Source of the DNA: Actinomadura sp. K4S16
Lineage (GTDB): Bacteria > Actinomycetota > Actinomycetes > Streptosporangiales > Streptosporangiaceae
DNA length: 64,000 nt
NCBI RefSeq assembly: GCF_008327685.1
Contig: NZ_BDDE01000013.1
Coordinates: 496,001 to 560,000, forward strand
Direction: 5' to 3'
Made by a program: the position numbers and the translations under genes. Each line of letters starts with the position of its first letter. The stretch's first letter is position 1. Below the pieces are notes generated by a model. It was given only the letters and a program-made list of their open reading frames with translations. It was not told the origin of the DNA and did no database searches. This document shows positions 1 to 7,911 of this stretch, one piece after another.

Positions 1-1440
1 CACGCGCAGGCGGTGGCCGCGCCGGAAGCGGTACGCGGTCGGGTGCATCTCGATCTCGGCGCGGACGAGACCGGTGGACGTGATGCGCAGGATGCCGTCG
101 GTGACGTTGCGCGAGACGCCGCCCCGGTCGACGTCGCAGAGCCGGACGAACAGGTCGCCGCGCCCGGTGCTGGTGCGCACGTGGACCGTCGCCGAGACGG
201 GCCCGATCACGTCGAGGTCCTCGGGGAGCGGCGCACCGGTGAGGACGGCCACGTCGTCCCGGCGTTCAAGGGGGGCGTTGTCGCGCTGCCTGCCCTTGCC
301 CGGCGACAGCAGCGGGCCGCCGACGTTCGGGGTCGGGTCGAGGGGGTCGTAGGTGAACGTGGCGGGGTCCGCATCCGGCTCGTCCCAGACGAGGCCCTGC
401 GAAAGGTAGAGCGGCGTGGGCGTGGTCTCGGGCGGGGGCCACTGGTCGAAGTCCAGCCAGGTGTTGGCCTGTTGCAGGTGGAGCCTTACCGGCGCCCTGC
501 GGAGTTGGGCCTTGTCTCCGTTCAGGTGGGCGTTCAGCCAGGAGACCTGGTCGTAGAGCGTCGCGCGGAGGGCTTTGGCGTCGTGCCCCCAGGGGCCGAT
601 GGTGATGCGGACCTGTTGTCCCTCCGCGCGCATGGCGGCGAAGTCCCTGAGCTGGCCGCGCAGGAAGAGGTCCCACCAGCCCGTGACCATCGTGGTGGGG
701 GTGGTGGTCATCGGGACGGCGGGGCTGTGGTCGGTGGCCTTCCAGAAGTCGTCGCCGGGCTCGGCATGGGCCGTGACCTCGCGCAGGAACGGTTCGGGGC
801 GTCCGATGGCCGCGAGGTCGGCCTCCCCCACCGGAAGGTGCCGCATCGCCCGCCGGACGCGCCGGTGGTGGAACGGCCGCCTTCTCCCGTCCTGCGTGCC
901 CATCAGCGACGACCAGACAAGGGTGTTGTGCAGGGCGAGCGCGCCGCCCGGGTAGAACGAGCTGGCGAACTCGGACGCGGTGATGCCCAGTCCCATCGCG
1001 GCCAGCGGCGGGTCCGCGTACGGCGCGACGGCCCACTGGGTGAATCCGAGGTAGCTGGCGCCGGCCATGGCGATCCGCCCGTCGCACCAGGGCTGCGCAC
1101 GGAGCCACTTGAGCGTGGCCAGGCCGTCGTCCTTCTCGTCGTGGAAGGCATGGAACTCGCCGCCCGACCCGAAGACGCCGCGCACGTTCTGGACGACCAC
1201 CTGGAACCCGCGGCGGGCCAGGACGCCCGCGAACAGCCGGACGACGGCCTGCCGCTTGCCGTAGGGGGTGCGTATCAGCACGACGGGCAGCGGCCCCGCG
1301 CCGCGCGGACGGTAGAGGTCGGCGACGAGCACGACGCCGTCCGGCATGGGCATCCGCAGGTCCCGTGCCGCCTCGACGTGCGGGGACGGCGACTCGGGGA
1401 GGCCGAGGACGCGGTCGACGAGCCGCCCCGAAATGGTCAC
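1..1440 (-). CDS. CocE/NonD family hydrolase (X-Pro dipeptidyl-peptidase-like), 3' end outside window
   Basis: Reads from a GTG at 1440 leftwards off the window edge, so the C-terminus is missing. A GGAAAGGA ribosome site lies 7 bases before the start. The N-terminal alpha/beta-hydrolase core shows the family features: a strand leading to RTPYGK near residue 60, the oxyanion-region sequence QNVRGVFGSGG around residue 86, and the nucleophile elbow GASYLG with Ser129. A later GWWD segment supplies the probable acid region. The last visible 130 residues are the beta-jelly-roll domain of the CocE/PepX type, with the typical segments PVSATVHVRTS and GDLFVRLCDVD. The family hydrolyses esters, cocaine-like substrates or acyl-peptides; the substrate here cannot be told. 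It faces away from the ureohydrolase gene at 1522. Confidence 0.88.
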   Translation of the reverse strand, partial: MTISGRLVDRVLGLPESPSPHVEAARDLRMPMPDGVVLVADLYRPRGAGPLPVVLIRTPYGKRQAVVRLFAGVLARRGFQVVVQNVRGVFGSGGEFHAFHDEKDDGLATLKWLRAQPWCDGRIAMAGASYLGFTQWAVAPYADPPLAAMGLGITASEFASSFYPGGALALHNTLVWSSLMGTQDGRRRPFHHRRVRRAMRHLPVGEADLAAIGRPEPFLREVTAHAEPGDDFWKATDHSPAVPMTTTPTTMVTGWWDLFLRGQLRDFAAMRAEGQQVRITIGPWGHDAKALRATLYDQVSWLNAHLNGDKAQLRRAPVRLHLQQANTWLDFDQWPPPETTPTPLYLSQGLVWDEPDADPATFTYDPLDPTPNVGGPLLSPGKGRQRDNAPLERRDDVAVLTGAPLPEDLDVIGPVSATVHVRTSTGRGDLFVRLCDVDRGGVSRNVTDGILRITSTGLVRAEIEMHPTAYRFRRGHRLRV

Positions 1441-1521
1441 TGACCGATCCTTTCCGGCGATTCCGATGTTCCGCTTGTTTCCGTAGTGTGCCGGGCCGAG
1501 TCCGTGTTCTAGATTGCAGGA

Positions 1522-2426
1522 ATGATCGCAGTGCTCGACGCCCCGTCCAACCTGGGGCTCCGTCCTCCGCGCGAGGGCCACGAGCCCGGTGTGCGGCGGC
1601 TCGCCCGCGCGCTGCGCGGGCACGACATCGTCGCCCGGCTGAAGGCCGAGGACGCGGGCCGGGTGGACCCGCCGCCCTACGTGTTCGGCCCGGACCACGA
1701 GACCGGCTACCTGAACGGACCGGGCATCGCCGACTACACCGAGCGGCTCGCGGCCTGCGTCGGCGAGATCCTGGACCGCGGCGACTTCCCGGTGGTGCTC
1801 GGCGGGGACTGCGGCATCCTGCTCGGCCCCATGCTCGCGCTGCGCCGGCGCGGCGCGTACGGCCTGGCGCATCTGGACGGGCACGACGACTACTCGCCCC
1901 GGCGGGACCCGTCGACCGTCGCCGGACGGCTGACGGCGGGCGGGGCGGCGCTCGGCCTCGTCACCGGGCGCGGCCCGGCCGCGCTCACCGGCATCGAGGG
2001 GCTCGCCCCCTACGTGCGGGAGGAGGACGTCGCGCACATCGGCGTCCAGCGGGAGCCCGAGGACTTCGAGCTGTTCGACCTGGACGCGTTCGAGGCCTCG
2101 CACGTGCGGCGCTTCCCGATCGAGTACATCCGCGAACACGGCGCGGACTCGGCCGCCGAGGGGGCCCGGGCGCACCTGGAGGCCGCCCCGATCGAGGGTT
2201 CTGGATCCACCTCGACGTCGACATCCTGGACAAGAGCGTGATGCCGGCCGTCGACTCCCCCAACCCGGACGGTCTGTCGTTCGAGGAGCTGACGTCCGTC
2301 CTGCGGACCCTGGTGGCGAGCCCGCGCGCGGTTGGGGTGCACATCGCCATCTACGACCCGGAACTGGACCCGGACGGCGTGGCCGGCGCGGCCCTCACCG
2401 AGACGATCGTCGCGGCGTTCTCGTAG
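1522..2426 (+). pseudogene. Arginase/agmatinase-family ureohydrolase, interrupted by a single-base frameshift
   Basis: The first frame (from ATG 1522) carries GGDC, the metal motif DGHDDY and a typical ureohydrolase core, then runs out at 2241. The third family motif, HLDVDILD followed by MPAVDSPNPDG, continues in the next frame and ends at the TAG 2424-2426. The two frames join cleanly at the GGG run 2196-2198 if one base is restored, giving IEG-FWIHLDVD and about 302 residues, normal for the family. This is either a genuine inactivating deletion in a short G tract or a sequencing error. The His of the usual GGDH is Cys here, as in many actinobacterial arginase-family members, so substrate (arginine, agmatine or another guanidino compound) is not assigned. 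The gene stands alone, divergent from the hydrolase at 1440. Confidence 0.75.
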
Positions 2427-2446
2427 CCGTGTCGTCCTCGTGAGCC

Positions 2447-2694
2447 GTGTCGGCCAACGTCCACTTCGTCTCCAGCGAGGCGATCGACCCCGCTGAGGTC
2501 CACGAACTGGTCCTGTCGCTGGGCGGCGGCCGTGACCCCCTGCATCACGTCCCGGGGGAGGCGGCCCTCGCCCGAGACGGCGCCTGCGTCAACGTCAGCC
2601 GGTCCTGGTGCGGGGCTTCTCGGGGCGGCTGACGACCGTGGACGACGTGCGGGCGCGCGTCGCGGCGGGCGCCCACGACATCTTCGACCCGTGA
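2447..2694 (+). pseudogene. Small unrecognised protein, apparently frameshifted or internally deleted
   Basis: A GTG at 2447 opens a frame that looks coding (SANVHFVSSEAIDPAEVHEL) and continues to about 2596. It then reads through an unlikely Trp/Cys/Ser tail to a stop at 2632. A second frame starting near CAG 2596 gives QPVLVRGFSGRLTTVDDVRA and ends naturally with DIFDP and TGA 2692-2694. Both halves have the codon pattern of neighbouring genes, so I read this as one short gene broken by an indel or a larger internal deletion. No family is recognised. It lies 20 bases after the ureohydrolase and converges on the gene ending at 2702. Confidence 0.4.
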
Positions 2695-2701
2695 CGGGCG
2701 G

Positions 2702-3817
2702 TCAGACCGCGATCAGTCGTTCGTACTCGTAGAGGACGCTGGCGAACTCGCCCGTCGGCACCTCGCACGTGTGTCCGGGCAGCCACAGGTGCTCCAGCCG
2801 GACGGTCTGGACGTCGATCCTGACGTGGCAGGCGTTCCCCGTGTGCTCCCAACCTGGCCGCGCGGCGCGGACGACTTCCAGGTGGTGGCGGTGGCTCTGC
2901 ACGTCGTGGAGCAGGAACGCCGTAAGGACGTGCCGCGGCCCGTTCACCGAAGGCGTGAACGCGCCGGCGCTGGAGGCGGCCGCCGCGAGGTCGACACCGG
3001 AGTCGGCGAGTTCAGGGAAGAACACCTTGACGCGCCGGGCGACACCCCCGATCTCGATGGGCTCGCAGGGGAGCCGCAGGACGGACTCCGGGTCGACGTA
3101 GCCGTGCACAGGCACCCCGGCGACGACACCCGACCACGCCCCGGGGATCCCGTTGAGGAATCGGGCCTGGGTCAGGGCGTTTCCCAGCTCGCCCATGAGG
3201 CGCTCCGGGTCGAGGCCCTTCGGCATGAACGTCTTGGTGCCGCTGCGTAGGCGCGTCCCCGATTCGTCCAGGACGGCGAGGTCCGCCCAGCAGGCACCGG
3301 AGCCGGTCTCCATGATGCCGTGCGGCAGGCAGGCGTCCGGGTGGGGAGTCAGGCCGGCCAGATCCTCCAGCACGGCGCGAGGGGTCTGGACGAGGCCCCA
3401 TCCCTGCGTCCGCTGGGAGACCGAACCGAGGGCGAGGGAGGCGGCCATGGGCTCGCCGCTGCCCGGGCGGCCGAGCTCGCGTTCCAGGCTGCGGCGGCTC
3501 TTGAGCGCGCCGACCTGCTGGAGGTACTCGTCCAGGCACCGCCGCAGGACGGCCGGATCGAGGTCGCAGGACGCCCATCCGCCGACGTCCCGCACGTGCA
3601 CGGTCGTCCCGTCGAAGTCGAGGCGGTGGTAGCGGTACTCCTCCTGCCAGGGCCGGGCCGCGCCGTCGCTCAGCCGCCCCTGGGCGCGCGCTATCGCCGA
3701 GACGTCCTCGCCCAGGTCGTTGATGAGAAAGTCGCGCAGCGGGGCGTGCAGGGGATCGGTCTCCACCGCCACCCGGACCCCATCGCTGCGGAACCGCACC
3801 GGAAGCGACATCGCCAT
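2702..3817 (-). CDS. Unrecognised two-domain protein, 371 aa
   Basis: Start ATG 3817 (a second in-frame ATG is two codons on); no convincing ribosome site. No signal peptide or membrane segment. Residues 1-105 form a small alpha/beta domain (RFRSDGVRVAVETDPLHAPL, then DFDGTTVHVRDVGGWASCDL and a helix) seen as a stand-alone hypothetical in actinomycetes. Residues 150-371 are a second unit with TGSGACWADLAVLDESGTRL, GTKTFMPKGLDPERLMGEL and a C-terminal segment ending in EYERLIAV. The stretch after TKTFMP has the layout of the strand-helix start of EndoU-type nuclease domains, but the GGGH motif is missing, so I do not assign a nuclease. It may belong to a toxin/immunity-like set with the broken gene at 2447; that is a guess. 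Confidence 0.7.
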   Translation of the reverse strand: MAMSLPVRFRSDGVRVAVETDPLHAPLRDFLINDLGEDVSAIARAQGRLSDGAARPWQEEYRYHRLDFDGTTVHVRDVGGWASCDLDPAVLRRCLDEYLQQVGALKSRRSLERELGRPGSGEPMAASLALGSVSQRTQGWGLVQTPRAVLEDLAGLTPHPDACLPHGIMETGSGACWADLAVLDESGTRLRSGTKTFMPKGLDPERLMGELGNALTQARFLNGIPGAWSGVVAGVPVHGYVDPESVLRLPCEPIEIGGVARRVKVFFPELADSGVDLAAAASSAGAFTPSVNGPRHVLTAFLLHDVQSHRHHLEVVRAARPGWEHTGNACHVRIDVQTVRLEHLWLPGHTCEVPTGEFASVLYEYERLIAV

Positions 3818-3876
3818 TCGCGTGATTATGCCTATAAGCGAAGATCATCACCGGTATGGCGGAATGTTCGTTCCGA

Positions 3877-4479
3877 TCAGACGGGTTCGTCCGCCATGTA
3901 CGGGGGCGCCGGCTCGTACTGGAGGTAGCGGCGAACCGCTCGCGCGTGGTCGCGGCCGTGGATGCGTCCGACCAGCCAGAGGGCCATGTCGATCCCGGCG
4001 GACACGCCCTGGCTCGTGACGAGGCCGCCGTCCACGACGTAGCGCGCGTCACGGATGACCGTGACGTCGCCCTTGGCCTCCAGAACGTCCTCGGAGGCCC
4101 AGTGAGTCGCGACCCTGCGCCCTCTGGCCGGGCCTGCGGCGTGCAGCAGGATCGACCCTGTGCACACGCTCGTCACCCAATCGGCCTGTTCGGCGACCTT
4201 CGCTATCCAGCCGGTGACGGCCGGGTTGTTCGGCTGCGTCACCCTAGCGCCGCGCCCGCCGGGAACCAGGAGGACGTCCAGCTCCGGGTGGTCGTCCAAG
4301 GTGTGGTCCGGCACGACCCTCATGCCCTTGTTGCAGCGGACCGGCTCCGCCCCCTCGGCGACCAGGACCGCCCTGTCGCCTTGCTCGCGCAACATCGCCG
4401 ACGCCGTGAACACCTCCCACGGGCCCACGAAGTCCAGCTCCTCGGCCTCCTCGAACACCAGCAGCCCATACGTGGTCAT
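3877..4479 (-). CDS. DJ-1/PfpI family protein
   Basis: 200 residues, ATG 4479 to TGA 3877, overlapping the stop of the upstream GlxA regulator by four bases (ATGA), so the two are almost certainly translated together. It is a single DJ-1/PfpI domain: it opens YGLLVFEEAEELDFVGPWEV, has the ligand-loop LLVPGGRGAR near residue 70, and the nucleophile elbow SVCTGSILLHAAG with the conserved Cys. THWAS and QGVSAGIDMALWLV follow as in isonitrile-hydratase and GlxA-type members. Unlike its neighbour it has no AraC DNA-binding domain, so it is an enzyme or ligand-binding paralogue rather than a regulator. Isocyanide hydratase activity is possible but not shown. Confidence 0.85.
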   Translation of the reverse strand: MTTYGLLVFEEAEELDFVGPWEVFTASAMLREQGDRAVLVAEGAEPVRCNKGMRVVPDHTLDDHPELDVLLVPGGRGARVTQPNNPAVTGWIAKVAEQADWVTSVCTGSILLHAAGPARGRRVATHWASEDVLEAKGDVTVIRDARYVVDGGLVTSQGVSAGIDMALWLVGRIHGRDHARAVRRYLQYEPAPPYMADEPV

Positions 4480-5423
4480 GCGTACTCCCTCGTTCCTCTG
4501 AACCGGTCCCGGTAGTCCGACGGCGCGACGCCGACGTGCTTGTGGAACGCCCTGCGCAGCGTCTCGCCCGTCCCGAAGCCCAGCCGCCGCGCCAGCGCCT
4601 CGACCGGCTCGTCCCCCTCCGCCAGCGCCCGCCTGGCGGCCTCGATCCGGACGCGCTCCACGTACGCGGCGGGCGGGACGCCCAGCTCGGCGGTGAACCT
4701 GCGCTGCAGATGCCGCTCGCTGAGGCCGGAGCGCTCGGCCAGGTCCGCGATGGTGTGCCGCGCGCCCGGATCGGCCTGGACGGACGACACCGCCGCGCGC
4801 ACCGGGTCCGTCGCGGGCTGCGCCGACCACAGCGGCACGCTGAACTGCGACTGGCCGCCCGGCCGCCGCAGGAACATCACCAGCTCCCGCGCCACCGCGT
4901 GCGCGACGTCGCGCCCGTGGTCGTCCTCCACGAGGGCCAGCGCCAGGTCCATCCCCGCCGTGACGCCCGCGGACGTCCAGACGTGCCCGTCGCGGACGAA
5001 GATCGGGTCGCAGTCCACGGCCAGCCCGGGATGCTCCGCGCGGAGCTGCTCCTCCCGGGCCCAGTGCGTCGTGACCCGCCGGCCGTCCAGGACCCCGGTC
5101 TCGGCGAGCAGCAGCGCGCCGCTGCACACCGAGGCGACCCGCCGCGCCGTCCGCGCCGCCCGCGCGACCCAGCCGACGAGCTCCGCGTCGCCTCGGGCGT
5201 CGTCGACCCCGGCGCCGCCCGCCACGACCAGCGTGTCGATGCCCTCGGGCGCGAGGCCCGTGTCGAAGGGAGCGTGGACGCGGAGCCCGCCGGACGCCGT
5301 CACCGGCCCCACCCGCGGGCCGACGACCATGCACTCGTACCGGCCGGTGGTCTCGAACACCTCGTGCGGGCCGGTCAGGTCCAGGATCTGGAAACCGTCG
5401 TAGATCACGAACGCGACGCGCAT
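4476..5423 (-). CDS. GlxA-family transcriptional regulator (DJ-1/PfpI plus AraC DNA-binding domains)
   Basis: 315 residues. Residues 1-170 are a DJ-1/PfpI fold with the elbow SVCSGALLLAETG; residues about 215-312 are a two-helix-turn-helix AraC domain (TIADLAERSGLSERHLQRRF, then the second helix pair ending LGFGTGETLRRAFHKHVG and SDYRDRF). GlxA proteins usually activate or repress adjacent catabolic genes in response to small metabolites. The obvious target is the coupled DJ-1 paralogue downstream, making a two-gene operon of sensor-regulator and stand-alone DJ-1 protein. Spacing to the LCP gene upstream is 54 bases, so its own promoter is likely there. Confidence 0.9.
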   Translation of the reverse strand: MRVAFVIYDGFQILDLTGPHEVFETTGRYECMVVGPRVGPVTASGGLRVHAPFDTGLAPEGIDTLVVAGGAGVDDARGDAELVGWVARAARTARRVASVCSGALLLAETGVLDGRRVTTHWAREEQLRAEHPGLAVDCDPIFVRDGHVWTSAGVTAGMDLALALVEDDHGRDVAHAVARELVMFLRRPGGQSQFSVPLWSAQPATDPVRAAVSSVQADPGARHTIADLAERSGLSERHLQRRFTAELGVPPAAYVERVRIEAARRALAEGDEPVEALARRLGFGTGETLRRAFHKHVGVAPSDYRDRFRGTREYA

Positions 5424-5477
5424 GCGTCCAGGCTGTCACCGGGGCCGGCATGGCGTCCACGACGGGCACCCCACAGA

Positions 5478-6860
5478 TCACGCCACCCGTTCGCACACCT
5501 CGTCGCTCGCCCGGCTCTCGCCGCGCTGGACGGGGATGCCGCCGGACGTCCGGACGCGCGTGAACCCCGTCCCGATGACCAGGTCCACGACGCCGGGGGC
5601 CGTCTTGGCGCGCGGCGCGACCCGTGCACCCGGAAGGAGGCGGGCGAGCGCCCTCGCCTGCGGCTCCGCGCCCGTCCCGTAGCGGACGTAGGTGCCCTGG
5701 GGCCGGGACCCGAGATTGCCGACCCCGGCGACCTGCCAGCCGGCGTCCTTGAGCTGCACCGCCACCTGCCCCGCGCGGCCGTCGATCCCGGACGCGTTGA
5801 ACACCCGCACCTTCCCGGGCGGCACGCCCGGAGCCTTGGCGGGCGCCGGCGCCACCACGTCCCTGCGGAGGGCGTCGAAGAACTCGTTCGCGGCGGGCTG
5901 GGTGAGCACCACGCGGTTGCGGTTCAGCGCGTACGGCCCGGACGGCACGGTGACGAACCGCAGCTTCCCGGCGTTCAGGTCGCGCATGCCCTGCGCGATC
6001 TTCAGCATCTCGCCGGCGCTCAGCCCCTTGTCGGTCGTCAGCGACTCGGCCGTGGCCCTGAGCAGCGCGTTCAGGCGCCCCGGATCGGTGAGGACGCCCG
6101 CGCTCATCGCCTCCTTGGCGAGCGCGCCGAAGAAGTGCTGCTGCCGCGTGATGCGCTCGGTGTCGCTCCCGTCCCCGAAGCCCTTGCGGCTGCGGACGTA
6201 GGCGAGGGCCTGCTCGCCCTTCAGGCGGTGCCGGCCCTTGGCCAGGGTCAGCCCGGAGTCCTTGTCGTGGACGTCGCCCGTCACGCACACTGGCACGCCG
6301 CCGACCGCCGTCGCGATGCGCTTGAAGCCGGTGAAGTCCACCTGCACGAAGTGGTCGATGTGGACCTTCGTGAGCTGCTCGACGGTGTTCACCGTGCAGG
6401 TGGGGCCGGCACGGCCGATCGCCTCGTTCAGCATGGCGGCACTGCTGGCCGGCGCCTTCGTCCCGTCCCTGCGCGTGCACGCCGGGATCGGCACCAGCAG
6501 GTCGCGGGGGAAGCTGACGGCGACCGCCTGCCCGCCGCCCGGCGACAGGTGCAGCAGCACCATCGTGTCGGACGCGGGCGGCTTGCCCCGCAGGCCCCGT
6601 CCATACCGGGCGTTGGCGCCCTCGCGGGTGTCCGACCCGAGCACGAAGATGTTGACGGCCTCGTTGAGCTTCTTCGGCCGGTTCCCGCCGATCAGCCGGT
6701 CGACGTCCTCGTGCTGGACGGCGTTCTGCAGCCGCCAGTAGTACCCGTACGCGGACAGCCCGCCCGCCACCATCACCGCGGCCACCGCGACGGCGACCCA
6801 AGCCAGCAGCTTCATGAAGCCTCCCGGCATGTATCGCCGCTTCTCCGGCGCCGGGTTCAC
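5478..6860 (-). CDS. LCP (LytR-CpsA-Psr) family phosphotransferase with C-terminal LytR_C domain
   Basis: Transfers lipid-linked glycopolymers such as teichoic or arabinogalactan-type polymers to peptidoglycan at the outer face of the membrane. A short Arg/Lys-rich cytoplasmic start is followed by one membrane helix (MKLLAWVAVAVAAVMVAGGL), the LCP core with GSDTREG, SDTMVLLHLSP and SFPRDLLVPIP, the Arg-bearing ALAYVRSRKG segment, and a LytR_C domain (KVRVFNASG to LVIGTGF). The start is uncertain: GTG 6860 has GGAG upstream and keeps the basic tail, ATG 6815 begins at the membrane helix behind GGGAGG, and the frame stays open to GTG 6923 where no ribosome site is visible. It is monocistronic. 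Confidence 0.87.
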   Translation of the reverse strand: MNPAPEKRRYMPGGFMKLLAWVAVAVAAVMVAGGLSAYGYYWRLQNAVQHEDVDRLIGGNRPKKLNEAVNIFVLGSDTREGANARYGRGLRGKPPASDTMVLLHLSPGGGQAVAVSFPRDLLVPIPACTRRDGTKAPASSAAMLNEAIGRAGPTCTVNTVEQLTKVHIDHFVQVDFTGFKRIATAVGGVPVCVTGDVHDKDSGLTLAKGRHRLKGEQALAYVRSRKGFGDGSDTERITRQQHFFGALAKEAMSAGVLTDPGRLNALLRATAESLTTDKGLSAGEMLKIAQGMRDLNAGKLRFVTVPSGPYALNRNRVVLTQPAANEFFDALRRDVVAPAPAKAPGVPPGKVRVFNASGIDGRAGQVAVQLKDAGWQVAGVGNLGSRPQGTYVRYGTGAEPQARALARLLPGARVAPRAKTAPGVVDLVIGTGFTRVRTSGGIPVQRGESRASDEVCERVA

Positions 6861-6916
6861 GCGTCTCCGCGTGTTCCGTTCCCGCTCCCGGTCCACGCAC
6901 TGGCGGAATTTATTGG

Positions 6917-6946
6917 TTGACACGCGTCCGGAGGTATGGCTAACTA
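6917..6946 (+). promoter_or_regulatory. Candidate promoter for the small basic protein at 7141
   Basis: A perfect TTGACA (6917-6922) is followed after 17-18 bases by CTAACT/TAACTA (6940-6946). It would give a leader of roughly 190 bases before the ATG at 7141. The hexamer abuts the outermost possible LCP start (6923), which argues that LCP translation begins further in. The -10 match is only fair. Confidence 0.4.
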
Positions 6947-7140
6947 CTCACCATGAAGCTTTGATTCTTCTCCGGTCGAGCCGCCCCCGGCATTGCCACG
7001 GGCCCGCTCCCGTCTCCCCGCATGGCGCACCCGTCTCGCATGGCCACCTCTGTGTCCCTGCGACGATGCGGCGCGCCTTTCTCCACCTTTTTCGCGGCCT
7101 TTCACGGCCGAATTCAGACGTGCCCGGAGGTGATCTCTTC

Positions 7141-7296
7141 ATGCGTGCGATGAACCATGAAACGAGCGGCGACCCCTTCGCCAAATCCCGGAAGAAGGGC
7201 AAGCGGAAGAACTCCGACTTCAGGTCGGCGAATTTCGCGAACAACCGCCGCAACGCCCGGCAGATGCCGGCCCGGCAGCTCAACCGGGGCCGCTGA
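7141..7296 (+). CDS. Very basic 51-residue protein with an ideal ribosome binding site
   Basis: GGAGGTGA (7126-7133), a full anti-16S match, sits seven bases before ATG 7141, implying strong translation. The product MRAMNHETSGDPFAKSRKKG continues to a Lys/Arg/Asn-rich tail (KRKNSDFRSANFANNRRNAR, ending LNRGR). It has about 17 Lys/Arg, no hydrophobic segment and no Cys, so it is probably disordered and nucleic-acid or ribosome associated. A long leader (about 190 bases) with a small CGGCC/GGCCG hairpin at 7095-7110 precedes it. No family is recognised. Its end overlaps the convergent RsbW-like gene by 17 bases. Confidence 0.72.
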   Translation: MRAMNHETSGDPFAKSRKKGKRKNSDFRSANFANNRRNARQMPARQLNRGR

Positions 7297-7735
7297 CCGG
7301 CGCCTCCCGGCCCCGGTCCCGCCCATCGCCGGCGACCGGGGCCGGGAACTCCGCCCACACCACCGTCCGGGCCCCGTCCGCCCGGAACCCCCACCGCGAC
7401 GCGAGCGCGTCCACGATCCGCATCCCGCGCCCCGTCTCCGCGCCCGTCTCGTCCTTCAGGTGGGGGCGCCCGCCCGCCGCGCCCTCGTCCGCGACCTCGA
7501 CCCGGTACCCCCCGTCCCCGGCCAGGACGGCGACCGTCACGAGCCCGCCCTCCAGCCCGGACGCCGTGTGCGTGATCGCGTTCGCGACCGTCTCGCTCGC
7601 CACCAGGACCAGGTCCTCCAGGGCGGGATGCCCGGCCGCCACGCACCGGACGAAGCTCCGCGCGCAGCCCACCGACCGCCGCACCCCCGGAAGCGTGATC
7701 TCGCCGATCACCACACGGTCCCGCGTCCCGACCAC
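7280..7735 (-). CDS. RsbW/SpoIIAB-like ATP-binding protein (anti-sigma type HATPase)
   Basis: 151 residues with a GHKL ATPase fold: ALEDLVLVASETVANAITHT carries the N-box Asn, YRVEVADEGA the G1 region, and ETGRGMRIVDALASRWGF the G2 region. The histidine phosphotransfer domain is absent, as in the RsbW/anti-sigma family widespread in streptomycete-like genomes. Such proteins bind sigma-B-type factors or anti-anti-sigma partners, or act as stand-alone kinases of STAS proteins; no partner is next to it. The start is ATG 7735; the C-terminal 20 residues are loose and overlap the end of the small basic protein on the other strand. Confidence 0.82.
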   Translation of the reverse strand: MVGTRDRVVIGEITLPGVRRSVGCARSFVRCVAAGHPALEDLVLVASETVANAITHTASGLEGGLVTVAVLAGDGGYRVEVADEGAAGGRPHLKDETGAETGRGMRIVDALASRWGFRADGARTVVWAEFPAPVAGDGRDRGREAPVSGPG

Positions 7736-7870
7736 AGCACCGCCTCCCCGTCCCGACCGCCCTCACGTCCGGAAGGCGGCCCGTCACCCAGGATGTACGG
7801 ATCGCGGCCCCTGTCCTGTTCACGGCGCCCCGCCCCGGCGCCGCACGCGGACCTCCGCCCCTCACGTTGC

Positions 7871-7885
7871 GTCACTTAGAGTGAC
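7871..7885. promoter_or_regulatory. Palindromic operator candidate upstream of the sensor kinase
   Basis: GTCACT-TAG-AGTGAC is a perfect 6-bp inverted repeat with a 3-base centre, about 26 bases before the GTG of the kinase gene. It lies where a repressor or response regulator would overlap the promoter. The binding protein is unknown. Confidence 0.35.
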
Positions 7886-7911
7886 GTTGTGCACGGTTCC
7901 GGGATTCCACT

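Noticed and set aside
2196..2200. Programmed frameshift in the arginase-family gene
   Set aside because: No slippery heptamer of a known type, stop or pseudoknot signal; a plain indel in a G run is simpler.
4536..6920. Very long open frames on the opposite strand of GlxA and LCP, and likewise opposite or offset to the SARP, P450, AidB, nrdA and acyl-CoA synthetase genes
   Set aside because: They lack domain motifs and ribosome sites and arise from the high-GC third-codon bias of the real genes.
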